A stretch of 64,000 nt of DNA, from contig CM066301.1 of assembly GCA_033807695.1 (NCBI GenBank), positions 4,402,001 to 4,466,000 of the forward strand, written 5' to 3'. Positions within the stretch are counted from its first letter, which is position 1, and each line of letters begins with the position of its first letter. The notes under the pieces were generated by a model. That model saw only the letters and a list, made by a program, of their open reading frames with translations, was not told the DNA's origin and searched no databases. Source of the stretch: Daedaleopsis sinensis (taxonomy: Eukaryota; Basidiomycota; Agaricomycetes; Polyporales; Polyporaceae). The position numbers and the translations under genes are program-made. Shown one piece after another: positions 48,488 to 61,100 of this stretch.

Positions 48488-50272
48488 ATGCACGTCGAGA
48501 CCCGAGCTGACGACGAGCCTCCCTGCGATGCGACGCCGGGGATCTCGCAGGCGTCGAGCTCGCCGGTCTCGCGGCGAACGCCTCGTCCTCGGGCTCTCGC
48601 GCCGGGGCAGCACTGGAGAGTGCCACAGCCATCCGCCTGCGACTCGACTCGGAAGTCGGTGTCTCGCAGACGAGGCCTCAGGCGGGCACGGGCGCGTCGC
48701 GTCGCGTCGAAAGACGTGTCATTGCGGACGCTCATACACGCGACGGTACGTACATTTCCATTTCTGCGAACGAGCTCGCCGGGACTGACTGTACTCACGC
48801 CCCAGATAGACTGTGCAGGTGGCGTTGTCGAGCGCGTCCTCGATCTCTGCCGGCGTGGGGCACGATGCGTGCTGTGTGCGCGGTGAGTATCAGTCTGTCG
48901 ACGACAGCCCGGCACGTACTCACGTATCGCTCCAGAACGCGTTCACCCACCGCGACGACGCGACGGCGGCGTGCCGGCCGGGAGCTCGCGTTCTCGACGC
49001 GCGACACGACATCGCCGCCCTCTTCGCTGTTGGCGGGCGAGATCCAGCCGTCTCGACATGCTCCGGACGTGCACGGTGGCCATGACAGGGGTGAGTTCCT
49101 GTACAGTCTCGGGGCATGCGTCAGTGGCTGACCTCAATGAGCTCTACAGTCTCCTACCGCTGCGGATCGGCGGTGCCTCCCTCGGACGTCAGCACGCCCG
49201 GCGGAAAGAAGACGGACCTTCGTGAGCCGACGGAAGGCGCGGCGGACAGTCGCGCACCTCCTGCGATGGGATCTCGCGCCTCCATCGCGTTCCAAGATCG
49301 GGGGGACCTACCGTGGGGTTTGGAACGTCTGAATCTGTGGCAGGTACTCTCCGGAGCTCGTCTCGAAGAATGGCGCTTACCTCTTTTGTTCACCTAGCGT
49401 GCCGGCGCGCGAGTGTGGCTCGCATCCGCCAGTCTGGAGAGTTGCGACTCGGAGCCGGCTGAGCGTCCGGGGAGCTTGGCGGCGCAAGGAGGACGCGTCG
49501 ATGTCCGCGTGCCTTACCAAGATGCCTGCAGTCGAGTGTGGCGTCGGCGGGTGAAGGGAGCGCGTGCGGTCGAGGGCGTGGGGCTGAGGTGAGTCGTTTG
49601 AGGTTCACCGGGACTCGGGCGGATGGCTGCGAGCCGTCTCGAGAGGTGTGGCGGGAGCTGGCGTTCACCGCCGTCAGTAGCTCGCCTAAGCGTTGGCCGC
49701 AGAGCTGCTCCTCAGCAGCACGCTCGTGGGCCGTCCGACGACGTGGGCGACGCTCTCGCGCTGATTCGCATCGCGACGGGTGCTGTCCTACCGTCCTCGG
49801 GATGCTGCACAGAGGTCGGGTCTGTTGGCATCGAAGGTGAGTACACTGGAACGTCGTGTGCGGCGTGGGATCGTACTCATGTTCCGGGGTCTTCTAGCAC
49901 GCCGGCGGGGATGGCCCGAGTGGCTCGGACGACGCGAGTATCCGAGGAGATCGGGGACCCAAGACGTCGAGCGGCGGCAGGGATCGAGAGAGTGGCGAGA
50001 GCGGGGAAGGCGGTAGCATCCTGGCTGGCGGTGCTTACGTGTCAGCCGGCTGATGATGGCTGCAGAATCGGAGAGCGCGGGACGGCGAAGAAGGGTGAGT
50101 GACACGTTGCGATATGGTACACGATCGTATTGCACTTACTATTTCGGTTCTTCTAGCACGCTGGCGGGCGGGCGGCGACGACGCGGATCTCCGGGGACGC
50201 CGATCGGTGCCTGAGAGCGGGGAGCGGGGAGCGGGGAGCTGGGAGTGGCGGGAGGCGGATCAGGGTTCGTGA
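48488..50272 (+). CDS. Second plus-strand gene in U5: predicted 448-residue Arg/Ala/Ser-rich protein, unknown function
   Basis: Exons 48488-48745, 48806-48882, 48936-49090, 49150-49343, 49398-49588, 49678-49836, 49898-50094 and 50157-50272 join into one frame from ATG to TGA. The introns (60, 53, 59, 54, 89, 61 and 62 nt) have GTACGT, GTGAGT or GTACTC donors and CAG or TAG acceptors. The sites were chosen on consensus and the frame then stayed open through all eight exons. Landmarks are MHVETRADDEPPCD, AGGVVERVLDLCRRGARCVLC, DVSTPGGKKTDLREP, LPWGLERLNLW, RVDVRVPYQDACSRVWRRR and WLAVLTCQPADDGC. No domain, signal peptide or membrane segment is recognised. Doubts: third-position GC is not clearly raised, the composition resembles chance frames in GC-rich DNA, and the frame is broken in all other units. 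It may be a spliced noncoding RNA or a decaying gene. Confidence 0.35.
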
Positions 50273-51024
50273 GCGAGTGCGGTGAGTGAGAGCGTTTGGA
50301 ATGGCGGGGTTTTCGCACGTGGTCGGAGTCAGATGGCGTTTTTCGTCTGTCGCGGCTCGAGGCGCGCTCTGAGCGGCGGAAGGAGGACTGGCGGCGGGGA
50401 GTGCGAGGGTGGCGGGGAGTGCGAGGACGGCGGGGGCGGAAGTATGCGAGGGTGGCGCGGGCGCAGCGGAAAACGAGGGTGAGTACAGTTAGTCGCGATT
50501 TCACAGCACGAGAACAGACTTACGAGCGTGATTCTGTGAGCTGTCGCGCGGGCACCCTCGGAGCACGCGAGTATTATAGGCGCGACTGGAATCAGTCGAG
50601 CTGAGTTGGGCGGGCGAGTACGGCGTGGGCGGAGTCGAAATGCGAAGGGGACGGAAGCGGAGGTGAGTGGGATGTGTTTTGAGGGCTGAAGGGGCGCGGC
50701 AGCCAGGATCCGGGCGGGCTAGAGGACGTATGCGGTGAGTGAGAGTGAGATTCGCACCTGATGAGTTGTGAGCAGGTGAGTAGACGGTTTCGAGTGTACG
50801 CACTGTGAATATATGCGCACGTATGCTTGCACGAGAGCTGCGAGAGCGGAAGAACAGACGCGCCTGGAGGTATGTATCTGTATCGCAGGAACGACGTGTG
50901 TGGCAGCGGAAGAGCACGAGGAGGCAGCGGAAGAGCACGAGGGACAGAGAGCAGGAGACAGCGGAAGAGCACAGAGCGGGAGGCAGGGCAGGAGCACGCA
51001 CAGGACAGAGGTACGCCCCCGCCC
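50273..51024 (+). repeat. U5 spacer with a single, fused exon-intron block
   Basis: Only one copy of the block remains. Its left half (GGAAAACGAGG) is that of the first copy and its right half (GATTTCACAGCAC) that of the second, as expected from recombination between the two. The exon start also differs from U1-U4: CTCGAGGCGCGCTCTGAG replaces the shorter CTAGAG, and the in-frame TAG of U1-U4 reads AAG. Confidence 0.6.
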
Positions 51025-51070
51025 AGTCTATATCCCTAGACCAGCACAGTGCAGCTTATATCCCTGGAAT
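51025..51070 (+). repeat. 28-bp TATAT VNTR before KH copy 6, about 1.6 copies
   Basis: Same state as before KH copy 2. Confidence 0.6.
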
Positions 51071-51141
51071 AGCACATAAGGCCAGCGATCCGCACGGCTC
51101 GTCGCAGGCCTCGGAGGGACAGAGGGGACGGGCGTCTAGAG

Positions 51142-51172
51142 GACGGGCAGGGACGGGCAGGGACGGGCAGGG
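51142..51172 (+). repeat. 10-bp GGGACGGGCA repeat before KH copy 6, three copies
   Basis: Three copies, one fewer than elsewhere. Confidence 0.65.
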
Positions 51173-51665
51173 AGAGTGCGGCGGGGTGCGAGGACGAGGC
51201 TGAGAGCGAGGATGCGGGTCGTCGTCAAGCGTCGCCGCCTCGCGTCGTGGTCGTCGAGAGCAGAGAGAGAGCGAGTGCGGGACTCGGAGCAGCAGCTGGC
51301 AAGACCGGGCGCCCGATCTCGATCCTAGTTCTCGCAACGTCATCTGTGGCTGTGCCTGCGCCTTTGGTTATGGGCGCGACTTGTCTCTCGACCACGACGA
51401 CCCCCGTGGCAGCCATGCAGCCCTCGTCGCCGTCGTCGCCAACAGCGAGCTCAATATCTAGGTACGTACCAAGCCTAGGAGCGCCATGTCTCTGCCCTTC
51501 CTCCCCCTCCTCACCGTCCACGCTGCGTTGCCCCAGACACATCTCCTGTCCTGTCCCAAGCCCTCCTCTCCGTCCCAACTCCCAGCAACCCCCTCCGTCT
51601 CGTACACTCCCCACGGACACTAAGGCTCCCTGCTTTGCGATCCTGACCACTCTTATTCTCGAATC

Positions 51666-53052
51666 ATGCCAGAAGCCGACATCACCCGCAAGCGCTCCCG
51701 CTCGCCCTCGGACAGCGACCAGCCCAAACAGAAGCGTGCCAACACAGGCGCCTCGAATGACTCTCACCGCTCGCACCATTCCTCTGCCGTGGCCGGTGAC
51801 GTGAAGATGGAATCCCGCGCAGACGACACCGCTGCCTCTACCCCCGATGCCAAAGGCCATCCCTCTGACGGAGACCGCGTGTCTGCCGACGACTCGCGTG
51901 GCGACAGCACCACGACATCTGCAGCCGCTGGCTCTGCGTCCTCCGCGCCTCCTGCGTCGAACATCCACATGCGTTGCCTCATCGTCACCCAGGACGCGTC
52001 GATAATCATCGGCAAGGCTGGCTCTCACGTCAACGAGATCAGGGAGAAGAGCGGAGCCCGCGTCATGGTCTCCGAGAGCATTCCTGGTAATCCAGAGCGA
52101 ATCCTCAACGTGAGCGGCCCACTAGACGCGGTGTCCAAGGTACGTGTGCATATACTCAGTCCTGCCATGCAAACGCTGACATACCGTATCTAGGCGTTTG
52201 GGCTGATAGTACGGAGGATCAACGACGAGCCTTTCGACAAGCCATCTGTCCCCGGCAGCCGTGCTGTCACCATCAAGTTCATGATCCCCAACTCCCGTAT
52301 GGGCTCTGTGATTGGCAAGGGCGGTACAAAGATCAAGGAGATCCAGGATGCCAGCGGCGCAAGGCTGAATGCCAGCGAGGGTATGCTCCCCGGCTCTACG
52401 GAGGTACGTCCGGCGTCTTCGGTGGCCAAAGCCATGTCTCAACGCTCGAACGCGCAGCGCCTCCTGAGCGTGTCTGGTGTGGCGGACGCGATTCACATCG
52501 CGACCTACTACATTGGCAACATCCTCATTGAAGCCAACGAGCGTATGCCCGCTTCCAACAACTCGACCTATCGTCCCACGAGCAACTCCAGAAGGCCACC
52601 GTACATGGGATCTTCCTACGTTCCCGGCTACACTGCGGCGGCTGCGCATAATCCCTATGCACCTGCGCCTGGCGCTGGCGCAGCTCCGGCGCCGTCCCAA
52701 CTCCAGACCCAACAAATCTACATCCCCAACGACTTGGTCGGGTGTATCATCGGAAAAGGCGGCGCGAAGATCAACGAGATTAGGCATATGAGCGCAAGCC
52801 AGATCAAGATCATGGAGCCTGGTGCCGTGGGCGTGGGCATGAACGGGGCACCGGCGCCCGCAGGCAGCGAAGGCGAGCGGTTGGTCGTTATCACGGGCCA
52901 GCCCGCGAACATCCAGATGGCCGTGCAGCTGTTGTACTCCGTGCGTACTCGTATTTTCTGTCCTCGCGTCGCTATGTGCCTGATCTCGGCACGTATAGCG
53001 ACTCGAGCAGGAGAAGCAGAAGCAGCTCCGGCAACAAACGTCGCACGTCTGA
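51666..53052 (+). CDS. Triple-KH poly(C)-binding-type protein, copy 6
   Basis: Exons 51666-52139, 52194-52403, 52458-52940 and 52999-53052; 406 residues, identical protein. Synonymous class is Gly302 GGC and Gly329 GGC, as in copies 2 and 7. Intron 3 begins GTGCGTACTCG, one base different from copies 1-5. Confidence 0.93.
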
Positions 53053-54758
53053 GTACGTAGCGTGAAGGTCGAAGTGGTTTCTTTCGGTCTTGGTCGGCGC
53101 TCGTTGCCTCTCGCCGGCGGGCTGCCGTTCGCATTGGGGCGGGGCGGGCTCAGGGCGGGGCTGTCGCGCGCGATACTCGCGGGGCTCAGGAAGAGGGTAG
53201 GTGTCGTGCGCGACGCTACGCTCGCGGGGCAGCAACAAGTACGTAGCTTAAAGCACGCTTTCGACGTCTCTTCTTCTGGTCTTCGCCCATGCTCGTCGCA
53301 CCTATCCCCATTGTTCTGTCGCCGTTTACTCTGTCCGTTAGTGCGCCCGTGGTCGCTGACATTACTGCAAAACACATAGTACATCTCATCCCCTCCCTGT
53401 GTAGTACGCTCTCTGCTGCTATCTCTATATTTAATCCGGAACCCGTTCGCCCATGCCCCTCCCCGTTCTCATGTCTTCGTCGTCTCATGTGCCCTTGCAA
53501 CTCTTCCATCACCTCTTGTCTCTGCTTTCCGCTGCGTCGTCAGGGTTCCCATGTTGTTATCGAGTTCGTTTCAATCCATCCATGTTTCTCATGCACATCC
53601 CAGTCAGTGTACATGTCTCGGATGACCTTGCGCTGCAGAACGCAGGAGTATGCGAGGATCTGCGTGATGCAAGGAGAGCATGAGCGCGGCGTGAACTGTG
53701 CAAGGTGCGTCTTCCGCGTATCACAGCAGATATCTCGCTGACGATTTCAGGTTCACAGCATGCGCACTGCGGGGTCCAGTCGATTCTGAGCGAGCGAGCA
53801 GCTGCGCAGCACGCGAACCGGGCCCCGAGACGATGTTCAAGAACGGACAGATGGCACTTCCGCCCGGCGCACGCTACCTTCGGCGCGCTGAACGAGGTCT
53901 GCATGTGTGCCATCCCCGACCCTCCATCTCGTCTCTGGCCGCACGGCAGACCGCGCGCGCGAACTTCTGCGGCCGCACCGCCGGCGTCGTGCCCGAGCAC
54001 TTCAAGACCTTCGCCGGACGCAGGCTCCCCTGTGCGTCCGGCCCTGAGCACATGGTACGCCTACGACAGCCACGGGTTCCGATCGATGACCACGCACGTA
54101 CGCGAGTCTTTGGAGTCATCTACTGGTAGCTCAGACATGATCTCACAGTTGCCCGTACACTCAAGGCACTCGGTCGCGCGATCGTTTCAGGTTGCGCAAA
54201 TCACACCATGGATTGCTATTGCGGACTTGTACATTACAAGTGTACACGGTCGTCCTCCGTACGTGCCACCACGGTGACCGCCACCCTCGTCCACTCTCAC
54301 CCGGACTCCAGTATCGCGTCTGCTTCCCTCCCCTCAGTATCTACAGCGACCCGGCTCGTCCCGGTCTTCAGGTTGCTACCTACTATGTACTACAGATACC
54401 CGAACGAAGAAATGGCATTCATTCTTACTCGAGCTACGTGGCCCCATTGGGCGCGAGGGCGCAGCCTAGCTTACAGCTCTTAGTAGATCATGTCCAAGTC
54501 TGAGAAAGGGACGTCAGGAATACGAAGTTGTGCAGCCAAGAGCATGTCCCACGCACCATAAAGACCCACATGCACACGAAACCGTCTACCTGGACCGAGT
54601 CAGTACGTGCGCTGACAGAGACATGCACGCTCGCGAATTCGTACGTCCGAGTCGATTGCTGTACGACGCCGGGGGCGGCTCAGCACTCAGTTCTGGGTGC
54701 GAGGAAGCTGCTATGAATACATCTCACTCCGAGGACTGTGACAACTTGGATAGCTCAC
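53053..54758. other. U6 region between KH gene and minus-strand unit, 190-codon open frame
   Basis: The open frame at 53705-54277 shares the TTCAAGAACGG variant with U4. No recognised domain. Confidence 0.35.
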
Positions 54759-56303
54759 CTCCGCATCTGTCCAGGACCGGCGAGTGAGCATGCACTGTCC
54801 GGTGTTCGACTCGGAATGGACTTGTAGTGCACGCTTCGAGGCCGCGCGCCGTGAAGCAAATCTCCGCACGCCAGACGCCGCCTCGTGCGATCGAGTCGCA
54901 GGTGCTCCAAGCGGTACTGGACCGGACGCGTTCGTCCTGTGCACTAACAGCGGTGGTCACTCGCGGCGCACAGGATGGGTATGAGATTCAGGACTCACCT
55001 CAACGCGCGGGCGTGCACTGCACGGGGGAGGAGTCTTTCGGGACGCATGTCCGAGGCAGGAATGGAATGGACATACGGCACATTTGCGCCGACCCAAATC
55101 GACGCGACGCGCGACACGTACCATGCCGCGGTCATGACATCGAGCATGATCTAGTACATCCAAACATGAGATATAAAGTCCATGAAATAAACATGTGAAC
55201 TCACCACAGTATGAATGTGCAAATAGATTCAGCCGGTCCTGCGCTGCTGAACACCGCGGCCTCGGAGCGACGGGATATGAACGCGAATACAGTCGGACAG
55301 CGATGTGCGATCTGACAAAGTGAAAGTAAGCAGCATATTGAGATCGAGATCGAGACCGCGACGTACCGGCAGAGCTAACTTGTACGGACTCGACTCGCGT
55401 GTTACATGTGGGTGTGACTGCCTCTAGCGATGTCCGAACAGCGCCATGTGCAGGCAGCAAGCCGCCAACAGTGTTCTGCAGCGAATGTGTGACTCGTCAG
55501 TGCCATTGACACATGCGTGCAAGGTGTACTCACTCGTCCGGAGATCTCCAGCCAGAGCGTAACACTGTGAACCTCGGAGCCGGATGTCTGTGCAGATCAA
55601 CGAAGTCAGTGCCATCTCATTTGGGCGAGGAGCGAGGAGCTACAACGTACGCGACAGAGCAGATTGATGATATGAGCTAGGTGAGGGATCGTCGCCAACG
55701 AGAGTTGCCCATCTAGTGAGTCATGAATGAGCGATAGAAGTCCATAATAGTCACGAATGAACTCACCACGACGACTACGAGAAGTGCGGAGCTCGTCCGG
55801 CAGTGCAGAAGCCTACTACAACGTCGGGATATCGCGTTCGGATAACAATGCGATCATCTAAGTAAGTAGAGGTACAAGAGTCAGCGCATCGTGGTCTATA
55901 AGCAATAAACGGAGACGTACCCCGGGGGCCATCCTCGCATGGCATAGTTGTGTCGTCGACCGAGCGAGAGTACTCGGACGGCGCCGGTTGTAGCCTGATA
56001 GTATGAACTAGCGTCAGATATAGAGCTCCCAGTCAATGTGTAGACTCACCGGAGTGCTGCGGTAAAACGTACAGTCGTCTGAGCGATGGGACGACGAGAT
56101 CGAAGTTGGCAGGGATCCATTCTGAAGAAGAAGTGAAAGTCAGCATTCACTGGAGCATCGCAGTCTAAGTTGAACCAATAGAAGACGTAGACGTACCGTC
56201 GTCGCATAGCGTCGTCGCTGTGTCGATCGGTGAGCGAGCGAGAACAGCCTGGAGGGAAGGGGAGGGGAAAGGAGGGGAGAGGCGAGGGGATGAGAGGGGA
56301 TGG
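54759..56303 (-). other. U6 minus-strand spliced unit with about 79-residue ORF
   Basis: ATG 56207-56205 and stop at 55777-55775. It shares the U1 class of exons (CCCCCGGG before the exon 3 donor; no extra G in the long 3' exon) but has private substitutions. The frame stays open across the four exons. Confidence 0.45.
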
Positions 56304-56329
56304 CTCAGCAGCTCACGTCTCCCTGTCCC

Positions 56330-56336
56330 ATTTATA
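56330..56336 (-). promoter_or_regulatory. TATA box of U6 minus-strand unit
   Basis: TATAAAT on the minus strand. The CT-rich tract downstream is interrupted by private substitutions. Confidence 0.55.
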
Positions 56337-58437
56337 CGCTCACGAGGGGGTCCGTGCGTGAGTTCTTGCCAGATTTCTCCCAGTCGCACGCCACCCACTT
56401 ACGCAAGCACCGAAGAAGAATCGGACACCGGGCCTGCTCGGCCAACCACAGCACGACACGAGAGGCTGGGCGCGGTCGTTGGAACGTCCATGCGGATAAA
56501 GTCGATTCCTGACGTCCGCTGCACGCGAGAGGCGTTAGCGTGGGATGCCGTGCGTTGTTCGCGTCCATGAATGAGCGCTCAGGTTGCGATCGGTGCAAAT
56601 TTCTGGGGCCTGGCCGTTGTAGATTGTTCCAGGCGAGGGACGAGGAGCAGGAAGCGGATTGGGAGAAGAAAGCACACAGTGTTGCGTGAGTTGCCCTGAC
56701 ATGGACTGCAAAAGCTTGCCATACTATAGAAGTGATGTCATAGCATGATACTTGCTGCCTACTGTATTGTTGAGTCAGATGCGAGCTGTGGATATTGCAG
56801 CGCACTGCCGAAAACACGTAGAATGAGCAAACGAAGCTTTAAGCTTGCTCGAGATACGCACCGCATAAGCATTCCTGCATGGAGATGCGAAAATATCGTC
56901 AGCATCGCAGGTTTAGAAGAGCGGATGCGGACTGCTCACCCTCGAATATCTATTTCTCGGAATTCTGGCTGTGACGCAGATTCGGCGGTGCATTGGATGA
57001 GTGCCGGAAACGGAAATGAGAGCGCCGGCGCACGCGTCTCCTTCCAGTCCGAGATGCCCGCTGTCTTCCCATGGCCTGCCCTTCGCCGCCTCTCCTTCTC
57101 GGATCCAATCCTGTAAATCGCTGACGACATACCTGCTAATCATAACGGCGACCCGTCTCCCTGTCGGCCTGTCCCAGCCACCGGTGAGGCTGCACCTACG
57201 CTGCTCAGGCTCACTGTTCACTGTCGTAGTTGAGCTTTGATTTGAGCTGTTGACTTGAGCAGCTATCCACTGATTCGCAACGGTGCCGAATCCAGAGACG
57301 AGCTCCACGTCGCTCTCCCTCAATACTTTGACTGCACTGGGAGGTGATGATGGTCCAGCAACGCTTGACTGGGTGGCGCTGACCTGCTTCCGGAACTTCC
57401 ACTCGGGGACAGGGTCTGCGGCCGCTGCTGCCCGATGAATGTTCGAGCTCGGAAGAGCAATACCCTTCTCTATTTCCGTGTCCCGCCACCTGCCCGTGCT
57501 CGACAGCTCCTCCTGAGTGATAGCGGCGCGTCCGCCGCCGCCAGTGATACAACTGTGATACCATGCTCTTCTCGCACAATTCGAGCGGTGCACAGACTTG
57601 GAGGGGTCGGCGGGCACAGGACGTCAGAGGAGGGACGACCAGCACGACTCGGACGGTCCGGCGAGACGAGCCGCGAGCACGCGGTGCGCGATGGACAGCC
57701 CACCTCCGAGTCGCATCCGCGATCATGTAAGCCGTCTGCGCCGTGGGTTTAGGTCCAGAACCTCAGGCCTCAGGGACGCACCCGAGCCGAACAGGACTTC
57801 TCGGGGTACGGTATCCACATGTTCACCGCCCGTCTTTCTCTGCGTGTGCTCACGTCCCCAGAGAGGACGGGCTGCAAAGTGTGCACGCGTGCCCGGTGCT
57901 CCTGTGGACGCCCCGCGGCGAACCACCCTCTGCGAAGCGACGCTGGGAAGCGTCTCAATATCTCACGTATTCGGCCAGCGACGCACCAGAAACAGGCATG
58001 ATCATTGCGTGTATACACAGCGACTATCCACAGCTCAACAGCTGTCAGCGCGAGCGCGAGCGCGGGCCACGCAGGGCGCCGACCCGGTCGCACAGAGCGC
58101 GTCCGGGTCCCTCCTCCTCCTCCTCCTCCCTCCTCCCCCCATGCTCCCCTCCCCCATGCTGCACGACGAACGCGTCCCCCCTTCCCCCCGAACGCACCCT
58201 CGCCGCCCCCGACAGCGCACTCCCCCACGCTCTCCAGACGACACGACACCACGCCGCACTCCCCACGACGTGCTCTGGGGACTGCGTTGTGCACGGTACG
58301 TCTGTCGCCGGGGGAGAGCGCGGCCACGGCCAGCACTAACTCTTCTCCCCTCTCCCCTCCCCCTGCTCTCCAGCGACGCGTCAGACCGGCTCGGGCTCGC
58401 TGTTTCGACGCGCCGTGTCGCATCGAGCATCGACTCG
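56337..58437. other. U6 region between minus-strand promoter and second plus-strand gene
   Basis: As in U1. The 123-codon frame is 56745-57116. A private 73-bp deletion at about 57860 removes the CCCCACAG acceptor and the short exon after it (U1 7151-7223), so any leader splicing there must differ. Confidence 0.4.
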
Positions 58438-60176
58438 ATGCACGTCGAGACCCGAGCTGACGGCGAGCCTCCCTGTGACGCGACGCCGGGGATCTCGCAG
58501 GCGTCGAGCTCTCCGGTCTCGCGGCGAACGCCTCGTCCTCGGGCTCTCGCGCCGGGGCAGCACTGGAGAGTGCCACAACCATCCGCCTGCGACTCGACTC
58601 GGAAGTCGGTGTCTCGCAGACGAGGCCTCAGGCGGGCACGGGCGCGTCGCGTCGCGTCGAAAGACGTGTCACTGCGGACGCTCATACACACGACGGTACG
58701 TACATTTCCATTTCTGCGAACGAGCTCGCCGGGACTGACTGTACTCACGCCCCAGATAGATTGTGCAGGTGGCGTTATCGAGCGCGTCCTCGATCTCTGC
58801 CGGCGTGAAGAGCGATGCGTGCTGTGTGCGCGGTGAGTATCAGTCTGTCGACGACAGCCCGGCACGTACTCACGTATCGCTCCAGAACGCGTTCATCCAC
58901 CGCGACGACGCGACGGCGGCGTGCCGGCCGGGAGCTCGCGTTCTCGACGCGCGACACGACATCGCCGCCCTCTTGGTTGTTGGCGGGCGAGATCCAGCCG
59001 TCTCGACATGCCCCGGACATGCACGGTGGCCATGGCAGAGGTGAGTTCCTGTACAGTCTCGGGGCATGCGTCAGTGGCTGACCTCAATGAGCTCTACAGT
59101 CTCCTACCGCTGCGGATCGGCGGTGCCTCCCTCGGACGTCTGCACGCCCGGCGGAAAGAAGACGGACCTTCGTGAGCCGACGGAAGGCGCGGCGGACAGT
59201 CGCGCACCTCCTGCGATGGGATCTCGCGCCTCCATCGCGTTCCAAGATCGGGGGGACCTACCGTGTGGTTTGGAACGTCTGAATCTGTGGCAGGTACGCT
59301 CCGGAGCTCGTCTCGAAGAATGGCGCTTACCTCCTGTCTGGAGAGTTGCGACTCGGAGCCGGCTGAGCATCCGGGGAGCTTGGCGGCGCAAGGAGGACGC
59401 GTCGATGTCCGCGTGCCTTACCAAGATGCCTGCAGTCGAGTGTGGCGTCGGCGGGTGAAGGGAGCGCGTGCGGTCGAGGGCGTGGGGCTGAGGTGAGTCG
59501 TTCGAGGTTCACCGCGACACGGGCGGATGGCTGCGAGCCGTCTCGAGAGGTGTGGCGGGAGCTGGCGTTCACCGCCGTCAGTAGCTCGCCTAAGCGTTGG
59601 CCGCAGAGCTGCTCCTCAGCAGCACGCTCGTGGGCCGTCCGACGACGTGGGCGACGCTCTCGCGCTGATTCGCATCGCGACGGGTGCTGTCCTACCGTCC
59701 TCGGGATGCTGCACAGAGGTCGGGTCTGTTGGCATCGAAGGTGAGTACACTGGAACGTCGTGTGCGGCGTGGGATCGTACTCATGTTCCGGGGTCTTCTA
59801 GCACGCCGGCGGGGATGGCCCGAGTGGCTCGGACGACGCGAGTATCCGAGGAGATCGGGGACCCAAGACGTCGAGCGGCGGCAGGGATCGAGAGAGTGGC
59901 GAGAGCGGGGAAGGCGGTAGCATCCTGGCTGGCGGTGCTTACGTGTCAGCCGGCTGATGATGGCTGCAGAATCGGAGAGCGCGGGACGGCGAAGAAGGGT
60001 GAGTGACACGTTGCGATATGGTACACGATCGGATTGCACTTACTATTTCGGTTCTTCTAGCACGCTGGCGGGCGGGCGGCGACGACGCGGATCTCCGGGG
60101 ACGCCGATCGGTGCCTGAGAGCGGGGAGCGGGGAGCGGGGAGCTGGGAGTGGCGGGAGGCGGATCAGGGTTCGTGA
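58438..60176 (+). pseudogene. Second plus-strand gene in U6, acceptor deleted
   Basis: Open like U5 through the fourth exon, but a 46-bp deletion at about 59335 removes the TTCACTTAG acceptor and the first bases of the fifth exon. The last exon has the 14-bp insertion seen in U5 and would end at the TGA at 60174-60176. Confidence 0.4.
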
Positions 60177-60944
60177 GCGAGTGCGGTGAGTGAGAGCGTT
60201 TGGAATGGCGGGGTTTTCGCACGTGGTCGGAGTCAGATGGCGTTTTTCGTCTGTCGCGGCTCGAGGCGCGCTCTGAGCGGCGGAAGGAGGACTGGCGGCG
60301 GGGAGTGCGAGGGTGGCGGGGAGTGCGAGGACGGCGGGGGCGGAAGTATGCGAGGGTGGCGCGGGCGCAGCGGAAAACGAGGGTGAGTACAGTTAGTCGC
60401 GATTTCACAGCACGAGAACAGACTTACGAGCGTGATTCTGTGAGCTGTCGCGCGGGCACCCTCGGAGCACGCGAGTATTATAGGCGCGACTGGAATCAGT
60501 CGAGCTGAGTTGGGCGGGCGAGTACGGCGTGGGCGGAGTCGAAATGCGAAGGGGACGGAAGCGGAGGTGAGTGGGATGTGTTTTGAGGGCTGAAGGGGCG
60601 CGGCAGCCAGGATCCGGGCGGGCTAGAGGACGTATGCGGTGAGTGAGAGTGAGATTCGCACCTGATGAGTTGTGAGCAGGTGAGTAGACGGTTTCGAGTG
60701 TACGCACTGTGAATATATGCGCACGTATGCTTGCACGAGAGCTGCGAGAGCGGAAGAACAAACGCGCCTGGAGGTATGTATCTGTATCGCAGGAGCGACG
60801 TGTGTGGCAGCGGAAGAGCACGAGGGACGGAGAGCGGGAGGAGGCAGCGGAAGAGCACGAGGGACAGAGAGCAGGAGACAGCGGAAGAGCACAGAGCGGG
60901 AGGCAGGGCAGGAGCACGCACAGGACAGAGGTACGCCCCCGCCC
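60177..60944 (+). repeat. U6 spacer with a single, fused exon-intron block
   Basis: Same fused block and same exon start as U5. GCAGCGGAAGAGCAC-type repeats are present three times. Confidence 0.6.
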
Positions 60945-60990
60945 AGTCTATATCCCTAGACCAGCACAGTGCAGCTTATATCCCTGGAAT
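60945..60990 (+). repeat. 28-bp TATAT VNTR before KH copy 7, about 1.6 copies
   Basis: Same state as before KH copy 2. Confidence 0.6.
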
Positions 60991-61061
60991 AGCACATAAG
61001 GCCAGCGATCCGCACGGCTCGTCGCAGGCCTCGGAGGGACAGAGGGGACGGGCGTCTAGAG

Positions 61062-61100
61062 GACGGGCAGGGACGGGCAGGGACGGGCAGGGACGGGCAG
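61062..61100 (+). repeat. 10-bp GGGACGGGCA repeat before KH copy 7, four copies
   Basis: Four copies, followed directly by CGGGGTGCGAGG because the GGAGAGTG segment of other units is missing. Confidence 0.65.

Larger units (their letters stand above)
41397..51362 (+). repeat. Tandem array unit U5 (9,966 bp)
   Basis: Fifth unit. The left part matches U3. From about 48.46 kb it switches to a type shared with U6: no TGA in the second gene, a 14-bp insertion near 50235 and the 189-bp exon duplication reduced to one copy. It carries the only apparently intact reading frame of the second plus-strand gene. Confidence 0.95.

Noticed and set aside
57598..58836. 412-codon unspliced plus-strand frame in U6 (and similar 263-388 codon frames in other units)
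   Set aside because: It runs through consensus introns and a C-rich low-complexity stretch; length differs between units because indels move frames. Only the part after the ATG at 58438 is used in the spliced model.
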